DNA of 64,000 bases from Aporhodopirellula rubra. GTDB taxonomy: Bacteria; Planctomycetota; Planctomycetia; Pirellulales; Pirellulaceae. Position numbers and translations under genes: made by a program. The stretch is from positions 121,149-185,148 of the forward strand of contig NZ_JACHXU010000017.1 of NCBI RefSeq assembly GCF_014192335.1. The letters are read 5' to 3'. Below, one piece after another: positions 16,613-26,400 of this stretch. Within the stretch, counting starts at the first letter, position 1; each line of letters begins with the position of its first letter. Below the pieces are notes generated by a model. The model searched no databases and was not told the DNA's origin. It was given only the letters and a program-made list of their open reading frames with translations.

Positions 16613-18094
16613 CTAGATTCCGGCCCAATTGCGAAAGGCAAACCAAGGCCGATGAAACAGATTCCATCCGATCGCGTGTGTGTCGCCGTAGATCGTCGCC
16701 CGGCCTCTCATGCCTGGTTGCAGCCATCCCGCATTGTTGGCAACGCGTACTTCGGCGATGAAAACGTTATCGTGATCTTGCAATTCAGCCTTGGGATGAA
16801 CCGTCGAGATCCTTCCTGTAAAAGTTTTCTCCGGTGCAGCATTGGTGTAAAAGCGGATCGGCATTCCCTCGCGAACGTGAGTGACTTCCGACTCGGGGAT
16901 CCAAATTTCGACCACCATTTCGTTGAGCGGTGCGATCTCGAACAAGGTCTCGCCACGTGAGAGCGGCGTGCCTTCGCGGCTTCGCCAATCACCACTGACG
17001 ATCATGCCATCGATGGGGCTGCGGATTTCCAAGTGCTCGCGTCGGTGAGCGAGCAACTCGGCTCGGGCACTCAGCCGTTCCGATTCCAACTGAGCCAACC
17101 TGACCGAACCGAATTCGTGCTGAGCGACGTGCCCCTTGCGTGTCTGCATCGCTTGTTCGAGCTGTGATTCAATGCCGGCGAGTTCGTATTGAAGTTCCCG
17201 AGGATCGAGCTCGGCGAGGAGTTCTCCTGCGATGACCACGTCTCCCGGACGGACGAGGCATTTCTGCAGCGGTCCGTCGAACGCGGCCGCGACAAACCGA
17301 CGTTGGACCGGCTGTAACTCTAGTTTGGTGTCGATCGTGTAAGTTGCCGGCGCGAACATCAACAACGTCAACGCGATCGCCGCGCTGATGATGATACGCG
17401 TTCCCGATGGCGACGTTTGGATCAGAGACCTCAGGGCCGATTGAATGCGTCCGCCCTGATGCCGACGAATCGAAAGCAGTTTGCTGGCCAGCGGACTCGA
17501 CAACGCCTCGAGGAAAGGATGCGAGGAGGCACCGCGAGAGTCCAGTACCATCACGACACCGCAGACCTCGCCATCCTCATTGAGGAGGCAACTGCCCACG
17601 AACGAGTCGGCGGTTGCCTCGCGAACGTACTGCGCGATCGCCATCATCCCGCCACGTTCGGCTTGGCCGGCCGATTCACTCGGAGGCCAATGAGTCGTGC
17701 CGCCGTGAAGAGCGAGTTCCTCGGCGGCGGCGATTTGTGTCGGCTCTGTCGATTCCCTCGTTGTGGCGATGCACCGCATGCCGGATTGAGGCGTTTCTCG
17801 CCAACAGAGCGTCACTTCACTCGCGTCGAGGATTTCGGCGAGTCGATGAACCAGTGAGTGTGAGGCGGCCGACAAGGTGTCCGCTTGATCAAGCTGCGAC
17901 TGCAATTCGATCGCTGCGGCGAGCAACGCGTTTTCTGATTCCGCTGTCGCCGCCGAGTCGGTCGCCGCCGAGTCGGCTTTTCTCCAATCTGTCGCGGCGG
18001 GATTGGGATCCATGACCGGTGGCAGGACCGTGATCGGTGGCATAGCCGGATAGACGTGTGGTTCGATCACGGCAGGTTCCCTCCCAGGTCCCAT
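16613..18094 (-). CDS. HlyD-type periplasmic adaptor with GAF-like N-terminal domain
   Basis: A 493-residue protein. After a Pro/Ala-rich leader, residues about 50-215 look like a GAF-type domain (ALLAAAIELQSQLDQ; VTLCWRETP; SCLLNEDGEVCGVVMVLD). One membrane helix at ~235-255 (IIISAAIALTLLMFAPATY) is followed by a periplasmic membrane-fusion part: first half-motif FDGPLQKCLVRPGDVV, a coiled coil, second half-motif IRSPIDGMIVSG, and a beta-barrel region ending in a hydrophobic/aromatic tail. It therefore joins a possible cytoplasmic sensor domain to a HlyD-like adaptor. It overlaps the preceding HlyD gene by 28 bp. The start is uncertain (TTG 18100, ATG 18094 or ATG 18043). Confidence 0.83.
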   Translation of the reverse strand: MGPGREPAVIEPHVYPAMPPITVLPPVMDPNPAATDWRKADSAATDSAATAESENALLAAAIELQSQLDQADTLSAASHSLVHRLAEILDASEVTLCWRETPQSGMRCIATTRESTEPTQIAAAEELALHGGTTHWPPSESAGQAERGGMMAIAQYVREATADSFVGSCLLNEDGEVCGVVMVLDSRGASSHPFLEALSSPLASKLLSIRRHQGGRIQSALRSLIQTSPSGTRIIISAAIALTLLMFAPATYTIDTKLELQPVQRRFVAAAFDGPLQKCLVRPGDVVIAGELLAELDPRELQYELAGIESQLEQAMQTRKGHVAQHEFGSVRLAQLESERLSARAELLAHRREHLEIRSPIDGMIVSGDWRSREGTPLSRGETLFEIAPLNEMVVEIWIPESEVTHVREGMPIRFYTNAAPEKTFTGRISTVHPKAELQDHDNVFIAEVRVANNAGWLQPGMRGRATIYGDTHAIGWNLFHRPWFAFRNWAGI

Positions 18095-18897
18095 CGACAA
18101 ATCACGCCGCTGAGGATCTTGCGGTCTCGGTTGTCGATTCGCACCGTCACGCGGACCGAGGCACTTTCGGCGTCGGCGACCGGCGAGATCGTTTCGATCA
18201 CCGCGTCCACCGGTGAGTTGTTTCCAGATATCCGAACCTGGATTCGTTGGCTCTTTTCGAAGCCATCGATTCTCGACAGCGGGACCGAAAAGATTGCACG
18301 TAGTCGATCCAATTGAACGACCCGAAGGACGACGGGGTCAGTCGGCGAAACGAATTCCCCGGCTTCTTTTACGATTCGTACGACGACGCCATCGAGAGGT
18401 GACTCGATGCGACGATGTGCGAGTTGAACGGTGATGCGTTTTTGTTCGAGTTCACGCATTTCGGCTTCCTCGCGGACGGTTTGCATCCGCGTGGTCGCCT
18501 GCCAGAAATTCGTTTCCGCGCGATCGACTTCTCGCTGGGTCGCGTTGCCCTCACTCAATAGTTCGCGATAGCTCCGCAGTTGTTCCTCGCACAACGCCAA
18601 TTCCGCTTCAGCGGCGCGTCGCGTGCTAACCGCTCGCACGGCGGCGTCGGCGATTTCGAGTGACGACCGCAGAACTCGGTCGTCAATTTGAGCGAGCAGT
18701 TGGCCCTCGCTAACACGCGTGCCTTCCTCGACGAGGACGCTCTTGAGGACGCCCATCTCAGCGGCCGGCACGTCAACGCTGCGGTAGGGCTGCGTGAAGG
18801 TTTCGATTTCGACAGCGTCTGCGTGCGAACAGTTCAGTCCGATCGTTAACACGATCGCGAGGAACCGATAGGTGTGTCGTTTTGTCATAGGTTTCAT
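18067..18897 (-). CDS. HlyD-type periplasmic adaptor, exported
   Basis: A 276-residue membrane-fusion protein with a signal peptide (FLAIVLTIGLNCSHADA). The first lipoyl half is VPAAEMGVLKSVLVEEGTRVSEGQ with the following QIDD, then a coiled coil of ~90 residues with ELLSEGNATQREVDRAE, and the second half-motif IESPLDGVVVRIVKEAGEFV. A short beta-barrel follows and the protein ends early, so it is small for the family. It would bridge an inner-membrane component and the TolC-like channel. The start at 18897 is 1 bp past the SecA-like TGA; ATG 18888 is an alternative. Third gene of the export operon. Confidence 0.88.
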   Translation of the reverse strand: MKPMTKRHTYRFLAIVLTIGLNCSHADAVEIETFTQPYRSVDVPAAEMGVLKSVLVEEGTRVSEGQLLAQIDDRVLRSSLEIADAAVRAVSTRRAAEAELALCEEQLRSYRELLSEGNATQREVDRAETNFWQATTRMQTVREEAEMRELEQKRITVQLAHRRIESPLDGVVVRIVKEAGEFVSPTDPVVLRVVQLDRLRAIFSVPLSRIDGFEKSQRIQVRISGNNSPVDAVIETISPVADAESASVRVTVRIDNRDRKILSGVICRWDLGGNLP

Positions 18898-18898
18898 C

Positions 18899-20887
18899 TC
18901 ACATCGCCCAACACGCATTCGGTCGAATCGCCGAACGCGAGAGAAGTTGTTGTTCACGGGAGTCGTTTTGCAGCGTTTGCAATCGACGCGATGTCGCCTC
19001 ACGCTGGATGCGACGCTGTACCGTTTCGATTTGTGTGATCAGGCGGTGATCGCCGGGGTTGTTCGTGTCATCACGCCGCCCCAGATCGCCATCGAGATCG
19101 CGACGCAAAAGATGCCGCGAAATCCATGGTGCGTGCTGTAGCAACAGGGGATCGTCAGCGGCAACGAAAAAACGGCACGAACCGGGGTCGCCGCATCGTG
19201 CGGCGCGGCCGATCAATTGCCGGTCCACGCGAGCGAGCGAATGCATCTGCGTCACGATCACATGCAATCCGCCACTGGCGCGTGCCAGTTCATCGAGTTT
19301 GATGTCCGTTCCACGGCCGGCTAAGTTCGTCGCGACCGTAATCGCACCACCGCGTCCAGCGGCCGATACGACGGCGGCTTCGTCGGCGTCTTGGACACCG
19401 TTGAGCAAATCAAATGGTCGTCCGTATTCGCGTAGGAGATCGGCGATCGCGTGACTTTCGCTAACACTCAGCGTCCCGATCAGAACGGGACGACCGGTTT
19501 CGGCAATGCAGAATGCCTCGTTGACGACGGCTTCGTATTTGTCGTCTTGATTCATCGCGAAACGCGGCGGGAAAACCTCTCGTTTGCTCGGGTTCCGCAA
19601 CGCGATCTTTGCGACAGGAGTGCCGTAGACCTGTTCGAGTTCGCGTTGACACTGGTCAGCCGTCCCGGTCATGCCGGTGAGGTAGCGATACGATCGAAAG
19701 AAACGCTGTTTGGTGATACGGCCGAGTGCCACCGATTCATTGGTGATTTCGAGCCCTTCGCGAGCCTGAACGGCTTGGTGCAGTCCGCCGGACCACGTGC
19801 GGTCGGCGAACACGCGACCCGTCGAGCCGTCGATTAATTGGATTTCGTCATCACGGAGAACGTAGTGCACGTCACGGCGATAGCGGTAGGCCGCACGGAG
19901 TGCCGCGCAGACGTATTCGTGCCACGGACGCAGCAGTCTGGGATGCGTTGACGCGTCGGTGTGTTCGTAGACGGTTTTGAAACCGTCATCGGTCAATTCA
20001 ATGCGATTGCCTGACGAGAGGACAAAATGCACGCTCTCGGATAGCTCGTCGATAAAGGCAAACGCCATGCGGTGTAAGGCGGCGTCGGCGGCTTCTCCGC
20101 TCGGGGAACCGCTGAGGATCAATGGAGAAACGGCATCATCGAGCAAGAGGTCGTCGGCCTCATCGACGATCGCGGACGCGAGTCCACGTTGTCGAGTTTG
20201 CTGAATCCGGGTGCCCCGTACGTTGTTCAGAAAGCGTTCGCCCATGGGCTGTGATGCGGATTGACGCATCACGAGTTGATCTTTGAGGAAGTCAAACCCG
20301 AACGTGTGAGCGGACCCGTATGTGACATCACACGCGTAGGCCGTGTTCGCATCGGCTTCGTCGAACTCGTCTTCGACAACAGCAGTCGTGATTCCGCAGA
20401 AATCGAATACAGGTTTCAGTTGTTCATAGTCGCGGCGAGCCAAATACGCATTCGGCGTCGCCACGTGCACGCCCTTGCCGCGCAGCGCGTTCACGTACGT
20501 CGGCAGCACACCGGCGAGCGTTTTGCCCTCACCCGTTTGCATTTCCGCAATGCCACCGAGACTCATGACGATGCCCGCGTGCCACTGGACGTCAAACAGT
20601 TCGATGCTCAACGCACGATGAATCGCTTCGTCTACAACGCCGATTGCGTTCGACAAGACGTCTCGTGTTGCGGAGACACCCGCGTCGTCGTTTTCCTGTA
20701 TGCGAATGCGTTGTTTCAGTTGGCTCGTCAGGGCATGCAGTGATTCCACGGGTTCATCCCGCAAACGCTCGCTGACCGCACGTCCGTTTCGGATGTGCGA
20801 CGCGATCATGCGATAGTCGGAGATCTCACGAGCGATGCGGCGAGCCGAGGGCGTTCGGTTTAACGTCTCGGTGGTGTCGTGGTTCAT
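18899..20887 (-). CDS. SecA paralogue (accessory preprotein-translocase ATPase)
   Basis: A 662-residue SecA-type motor. Walker A is QTGEGKT at 117-123 followed by LPTYVNALRGKGVHVATPNAYLARRD; Walker B is VDEADDLLLDDA (DEAD at 242-245) with PLILSGSP, as in SecA NBD1. NBD2 is seen in YLTGMTGTA, PVLIGTLSVSES, VATNLAGRGTDIKL and DRQLIGRAARCGDPG. The protein is clearly shorter than housekeeping SecA (about 850-950): helical-wing and C-terminal linker parts are reduced and there is no C-terminal zinc-binding tail, so SecB is unlikely to be its partner. ATG and the TolC TGA overlap by 4 bp, so both are co-translated. It probably energises export of a dedicated cargo, and the neighbouring giant protein is the best candidate. 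Confidence 0.92.
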   Translation of the reverse strand: MNHDTTETLNRTPSARRIAREISDYRMIASHIRNGRAVSERLRDEPVESLHALTSQLKQRIRIQENDDAGVSATRDVLSNAIGVVDEAIHRALSIELFDVQWHAGIVMSLGGIAEMQTGEGKTLAGVLPTYVNALRGKGVHVATPNAYLARRDYEQLKPVFDFCGITTAVVEDEFDEADANTAYACDVTYGSAHTFGFDFLKDQLVMRQSASQPMGERFLNNVRGTRIQQTRQRGLASAIVDEADDLLLDDAVSPLILSGSPSGEAADAALHRMAFAFIDELSESVHFVLSSGNRIELTDDGFKTVYEHTDASTHPRLLRPWHEYVCAALRAAYRYRRDVHYVLRDDEIQLIDGSTGRVFADRTWSGGLHQAVQAREGLEITNESVALGRITKQRFFRSYRYLTGMTGTADQCQRELEQVYGTPVAKIALRNPSKREVFPPRFAMNQDDKYEAVVNEAFCIAETGRPVLIGTLSVSESHAIADLLREYGRPFDLLNGVQDADEAAVVSAAGRGGAITVATNLAGRGTDIKLDELARASGGLHVIVTQMHSLARVDRQLIGRAARCGDPGSCRFFVAADDPLLLQHAPWISRHLLRRDLDGDLGRRDDTNNPGDHRLITQIETVQRRIQREATSRRLQTLQNDSREQQLLSRSAIRPNACWAM

Positions 20888-23160
20888 GGCCGACTCCCGT
20901 CGAGCGAGTCGCTCTCGAGTAGGTCGCTGTCGAGCAAGTCTCCGCTTCGCAGAGCGTCATTCGGCGAAATACCGTCGAACGGTTGCGATGGTTCGATCAC
21001 GCTCGGCATCGGTACGCCGGCGTTCCAGGCGTCAATCGCGTCGACATCGGCGCACAGTTGATCTTCGGTGTGCACCTGCAGCAACACACCCATTGCTTTG
21101 CGAAGCGTGATCCACGACAACGCATAGGCGACTTGAGCACGCGTGACAGCCTGCTCCTCCTCGGCGACACGTTCTTGGGCGTCGAGTAAATCTTCGATCA
21201 ACAACACGGCTGACTCGTTCGGGTCAGGCAACCATTGCCATCGTTGTTGCAAGTAAGAGACCTCACGCATCGCCGCGAGCAGCGATTGCCGATTGGCGGT
21301 CATCTCCGCAAAGGCGGTTTGCGTCTCGCGGACTGCGATTTCGACGGTCGTGATCGCCGATTCGGTCGTCTGCTGAAATTCGTAAACGGTGCGATTGAGT
21401 TCCCACTGGTTGCGTTGCAATCGTGCTCGCGCTGCTCGGTTTCCCACGGGCAGTTCGAAGACGAAACCCGCAGCGTAACTCGGTCCGCCGTCGGTGAATT
21501 GACGGCCGATCGCACCGAACGTATCGGACCGAGTGTCGAGTCCCGAGACGTAGGAACTCAGTAATAGGTCGAGTCGTGGGAGCACTTGGTTCTTCGCCGC
21601 ACCGACTTTGCTGGACACGGCTTGGATCTTTCGCAACGACTGAGCGATGTCCGGCCGATTGTCCAACGCCGTCAACGTCGCATCGCGAGGTGAGACTTCG
21701 ACGAGGGAAGCCAACGGCAATTCGCCGGGCAGCAATTCCCAGTTTCCTCCACGCATCAAATTGGGGTCCGCCGTCAGCATCCTCAATCGGGCTTGAACGT
21801 TGCGAATGCGAGTTTCGATTCGAATCAAATCGCTCCGCCGCTGAGTCATGGCGACTTCGGCACGCAAGATTTGACGTTGTTGGGAATCGATCGCGCCGCG
21901 TGCGAGCAGTTTGGAGTGGAGTTCCTCGGCGGCGTGCAGGAGTCGTTTGCGTTGCAGGAACTCGGCTCGCGCTTGATACAATTCCCAGTATGCTTTCGTG
22001 ACGTCAACGAGGTGCTGTTCGACCTCGTTGCGTGTCTCGCTGTTTGCTAACTGCACGTTGATTTGTGCGAGTAGGACACGAGTCGTGTTGACCGCTCGTC
22101 CGTGGTCTCGCAACAACGGTTGTGAGAAGTTGATTTCCAACCGCGACGTGCCTTGCGGGTTCGGTGTCAGATACGACGAGTTGTTGTTCTGGAATCCACC
22201 GCGTTGAACGAGTTCGAGGTTCCCGCCGCTGCGGTAGCGTTTGCGAACACCCGCCGCCGATGAAAAGAGATTGTCGAGGTAGCGATCCGAACTGTTGCCG
22301 GTGGTCAGCACGCTGCCAATGGGTTCGTTGGATCGAGCGAATTTGGATTCGACGAACGCAGTTGTGTCGAATTCGGCGTCCGCGATCACCATGTCGTTAA
22401 ACCGAATCTTTGGCTCCGTCAGCAAACCGCGAACATACGGCGACGCGATCAAACTCGTTTCGGCCAAGTCGTCGACATCGACGGGAAACGTGTGATCCGC
22501 CAAACCGAGAGGCTGGCCAATCAACGGTTCCCACCATAGAGGGCCCGACAGAGGTGCATCTTGATTACCGGTGAATTCACCCGGTAAGGCCGTGATCTGA
22601 GTCGGCAAATCCGCAGCCCGGCCACGGTACGCGTCCAGTTGACCACGGTACGGCCCCTGAGCGATGGGCGCCGGAATGTCGGGAGTTGATCCCGGCAAAT
22701 AGGATCCTGTGTGTCCCCAATCTCCTGACGCGCCTTCGACGTAGTGAGGTATGTCGGTCGCGACGGGCATCGGAATTGCCTCGCGTTCGGCATCGGTGTA
22801 ATCCGGATCAACCAGCGGCGCGTCGTGGTCTGCGGACTCGCTCGTTTCGTGGTGGTTTCCCCGATTCACCTGATAATCGTTATCGAGAGCGTCGTCCCGA
22901 ACAGGTGGAGAGTCGATCGGAGCCGCTGGAACGCGGCGCTGCGGATCGGATGCGAGGCGGGCGGGGATGGTGGGCGACAGCACCGCCGGCGATTCCGGCC
23001 GGTTTGGCAAATACCCCAAGAATAGATGAGTAACGTCATCTGGCGTGCCAGTCAGAACCGGCTCGTTTTTCCCCCATCCAGGTGTGGCTGCCGTGGTCAA
23101 AGCCAGCGCAGCAAGCAGCCCGAACGAGCGGAAATACCGCTCGACCGGGTTCGTCAGCAT
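20884..23160 (-). CDS. TolC-like outer-membrane efflux protein with long N-terminal extension
   Basis: A 758-residue exported protein. The start at 23160 gives the signal peptide ending ATPGWGK. Residues ~30-300 are an acidic, Pro-rich extension without a recognisable fold. From about residue 320 the protein has the two-fold TolC/OEP pattern: LEINFSQPLLRDHGRAVN, a long helical pair (NEVEQHLVDVTKAYWELYQAR), PDIAQSLRKIQAVSSKVGAAKNQVLPRLDL, FELPVGNRAARARLQRNQWELNRT, and a second long helical pair ending in WITLRKAMGVLL. It would form the outer-membrane duct for the HlyD adaptors. It heads the export operon and diverges from the giant-protein gene with 334 bp between starts. Confidence 0.88.
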   Translation of the reverse strand: MLTNPVERYFRSFGLLAALALTTAATPGWGKNEPVLTGTPDDVTHLFLGYLPNRPESPAVLSPTIPARLASDPQRRVPAAPIDSPPVRDDALDNDYQVNRGNHHETSESADHDAPLVDPDYTDAEREAIPMPVATDIPHYVEGASGDWGHTGSYLPGSTPDIPAPIAQGPYRGQLDAYRGRAADLPTQITALPGEFTGNQDAPLSGPLWWEPLIGQPLGLADHTFPVDVDDLAETSLIASPYVRGLLTEPKIRFNDMVIADAEFDTTAFVESKFARSNEPIGSVLTTGNSSDRYLDNLFSSAAGVRKRYRSGGNLELVQRGGFQNNNSSYLTPNPQGTSRLEINFSQPLLRDHGRAVNTTRVLLAQINVQLANSETRNEVEQHLVDVTKAYWELYQARAEFLQRKRLLHAAEELHSKLLARGAIDSQQRQILRAEVAMTQRRSDLIRIETRIRNVQARLRMLTADPNLMRGGNWELLPGELPLASLVEVSPRDATLTALDNRPDIAQSLRKIQAVSSKVGAAKNQVLPRLDLLLSSYVSGLDTRSDTFGAIGRQFTDGGPSYAAGFVFELPVGNRAARARLQRNQWELNRTVYEFQQTTESAITTVEIAVRETQTAFAEMTANRQSLLAAMREVSYLQQRWQWLPDPNESAVLLIEDLLDAQERVAEEEQAVTRAQVAYALSWITLRKAMGVLLQVHTEDQLCADVDAIDAWNAGVPMPSVIEPSQPFDGISPNDALRSGDLLDSDLLESDSLDGSRP

Positions 23161-23494
23161 GTGAGGCTTTTGTTTCACGCGGCAGCGCATTGATCAGATG
23201 TCCGTAAATCGTCATGACGGCTTCATCGATTTCATTCGGCACAGTCCGGTCAACCGGACCAGCCACAAGGCCGGAAACACCTGTCTACTTCGAAAACGCG
23301 ACGGCAAAGTCATCCCAAAGCCGATGAGCCAATAGGTTTGTCCAGAATTCCCAGATTGCCGAAAAGGAATGGACAGCCACGTTGCGAAGTGTCAGGTAGG
23401 TTTCGATGCAGGCTTGGGTCTGTATGCGCACTGAGCAAGACATGGAGAGATGTGCGATCGGCGAGCGGTGATTTTCAGAAGGGATCGTAAAGAA
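23161..23494. promoter_or_regulatory. Divergent promoter region of export operon and giant-protein gene
   Basis: A 334-bp gap between the TolC-like start (minus) and the giant protein start (plus). It should hold both promoters. It contains the palindromic stretch CCGGTCAACCGGACC around 23248-23262. No firm -35/-10 pair was recognised. Confidence 0.45.
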
Positions 23495-26400
23495 ATGCCT
23501 GGAACGAAGACGAACGATTGGTGGCTACGCCTGCGCATGACCGCAGACGAAGTGGCCACGCGGATTCGCAGCCAGCATCGCCCCCGTTCCATTGCTGCCT
23601 CCGCATCACGTTCGTTGCGACTGACCAATCTCGAGCCGAGGTTGTTGTTCAGCGCGACGCCGATCGATCCCGCAGTGATGTCCGGCGACGATGCGGCCGT
23701 GGTCATGCAGGTGGAAGCCAGCAGCGATCAAAACACCGCCGCTCAGTCCGATGAGGACGCCTCAGTTCAAACGATCGCCGAGCCCGCACAACAAAGCGGT
23801 CACGAAATCATCCTGATCGATTCTTCGGTGCCGGAGTTGCAGGCGTTACTCGACGACCTCGATGAGTCGCGACCCAACGCCGAAGTCTATGTGCTCCAGG
23901 GTGATCGAGATGGGATCGATCAGATCACCGAAATTCTTGACGGGCGCAGCGGTGTGCAGTCGCTGCATCTTGTTTCGCACGCCGAAGATGGCGCCGTCAA
24001 ACTAGGACAGACTTGGCTCGGTCAATCCAATCTGGATGGGTATGCAGGTTCGATCGCGTCATGGCAATCGGCATTGGCGAGCGACGCGGACGTCTTGCTG
24101 TATGGATGCGATCTCGCATCGAGCGAAGACGGACGGACGTTGGTTGAATCGATCGGCGCTCTGACTGGAGCGGATGTTGCCGCCAGTACAAACGATACCG
24201 GCAACGCGGAGTTCGACGCCGATTGGCAATTCGAATACCACACCGGCCAGGTCGACACACAGGTTGCGTTTTCCGAACAGTTCCAGGACGCTTGGTTGCA
24301 CAAACTCGCGTCCTTGACAATCAACGTCGACACGTTCAGCGATGTGGTGGACGGTGGCGACGCGTTCACGTCGCTGCGAGAAGCGATCATTCAGGCTAAC
24401 GCCAATGCCGGTGGCGACACCACGATCAACCTTCTCGCCGGAACGTACACCCGTTCGTTGAACGCGGCGGGCGAGGAGAACGCAGCTAGTGGTGATTTGG
24501 ATATCCGCGAGGACGTCACGATCGTGGGTGCGGGAGCGGGACTCACCATCATCGATGCCGGGTACAACGACCGGGTCTTCGATGTCCACGATGGTCACCT
24601 AACCATATCCGATTTGACCATCACAGCGGGTGTCGCCAGTGGTGGCGGCGGTGCCGTCAACGTCGATGATTCGGCAGCGAATTTGACTCTCAATCGTGTG
24701 ATCCTGACTGACAACGGAGCGAGCGAGGGGGCGGCCATCGCAAGCGTCGGGACAATCAACCTGACTGATGTCGAGATATCGAACAACGGCGGATCGGTTT
24801 CAACGATCAAGGGCGGTGGTATCTATAACGACGGGACCGCGGTTCTGAATCGGGTCACTCTGAGTGGGAACGCAGCCGACGCCGGGGGAGCAATCTACAA
24901 CGAGAATTCGTCGATCTCCATGTCGCTCACCAACGTGACGATCAGTGGCAACCAAGCGGCATCGAACGGAGGTGGTATCTACAACAAAAACTCGTCCCTC
25001 ACGATCGTTAATTCAACCATCACGTTGAATTCAGCAGACACGGCCGGCGGCATCTATACCAATGGTTCACCACTGCCCACACTGTTGAACACGATTGTGT
25101 CGGGGAACAGCATTGTCACCGCGAACGCCGACATCTCAGGGACGATTTCTAGTTCCGGAAACAACCTGATTGGTGATACGACGGGCGCCGTGGGGTTGAT
25201 CGGTAGCGACATCACGGGAGTGTCGGCGTTGCTCGATCCCCTGTCAGACAACGGCGGGTACGTCCAAACGCATGCTCTGATGACGGGTAGCCTCGCGATC
25301 AACGCGGGGGCGATATCCGGCACACCTACGGTCGATGCACGTGGAGTCACGCGCGATGGAGCTACAGATATCGGCGCCTATGAAGCCGCCAGCACCACGT
25401 TTGTCGTCACCACGACGGCCGACAGCGGTGCCGGGTCATTGCGACAGGCGATTATCGATGCGAATTCACTCGCCGGCGCCGATGTGATTGAATTCAATAT
25501 CAGCGGCACTGGCGTTCATGTCATCACGCCGCTCTCTGCGCTCCCGGCGATTACCGACGCGGTCACCATTGATGCGACGACCGATGACAGCTTCGCGGCG
25601 AACGGTAACCGTCCCGCGATCGTTCTCGCGGGAACCAGTGCAGGTGCCGGAACGGATGCGTTCGTGTTGTCATCGACGGCCGACGGCAGTGTCATCCGAG
25701 GTTTGGTAATCCAGGATTGGGGCGGAGACGGGATCGAGATCCAGTTGGGGTCGGATCACAACCGGATCGTCGGAAACTACATCGGACGACTTAACACGAG
25801 CGGAACGGATTCAGGTGCCGGAACTGGTAACGACGGTAACGGTATTCTCATTTACGGTGCCAGTAATCACATCGGTGGTGCGACGCTCGAAGACCGAAAC
25901 GTGATCTCAGGTAACGCTACCAACGGCATCCAAATCAGTGGCTCGTCGGCGACCGGCAATGATGCGCTGGGCAACTATATCGGAGTGACCGCCGCGGGAA
26001 ATGTCGCGCTCGGCAACGGTAACACGGGCGTCCTGATCAATGCGAATGCGACACTCAATCAGATCGGCAGCGCAGGATTCGGCAACGTCATCTCCGGCAA
26101 CGTCAATGGAGTTCAGATCTTTGATGGTGGGACCATGAACAACGTGGTCCTGGGCAACTACATCGGTGTTGACTCCACGGCAACGATCACGGTGGGGAAT
26201 ACATCCCAGGGCGTTCAGATCGGTGGCGGTGCGGCCAATAACGTCATTGGCGGCGATCTCTCAACGGACGCCAATGTCATTAGCGGCAATGGAACCTCCG
26301 CAGTGGAAATCACAGGTTCCGGTACCAGCAGCAACGAGGTGCGAGGAAACTACATCGGAACTAATTCAGGAGGAATTCTCGATCTCGGAAACGGAATCCA

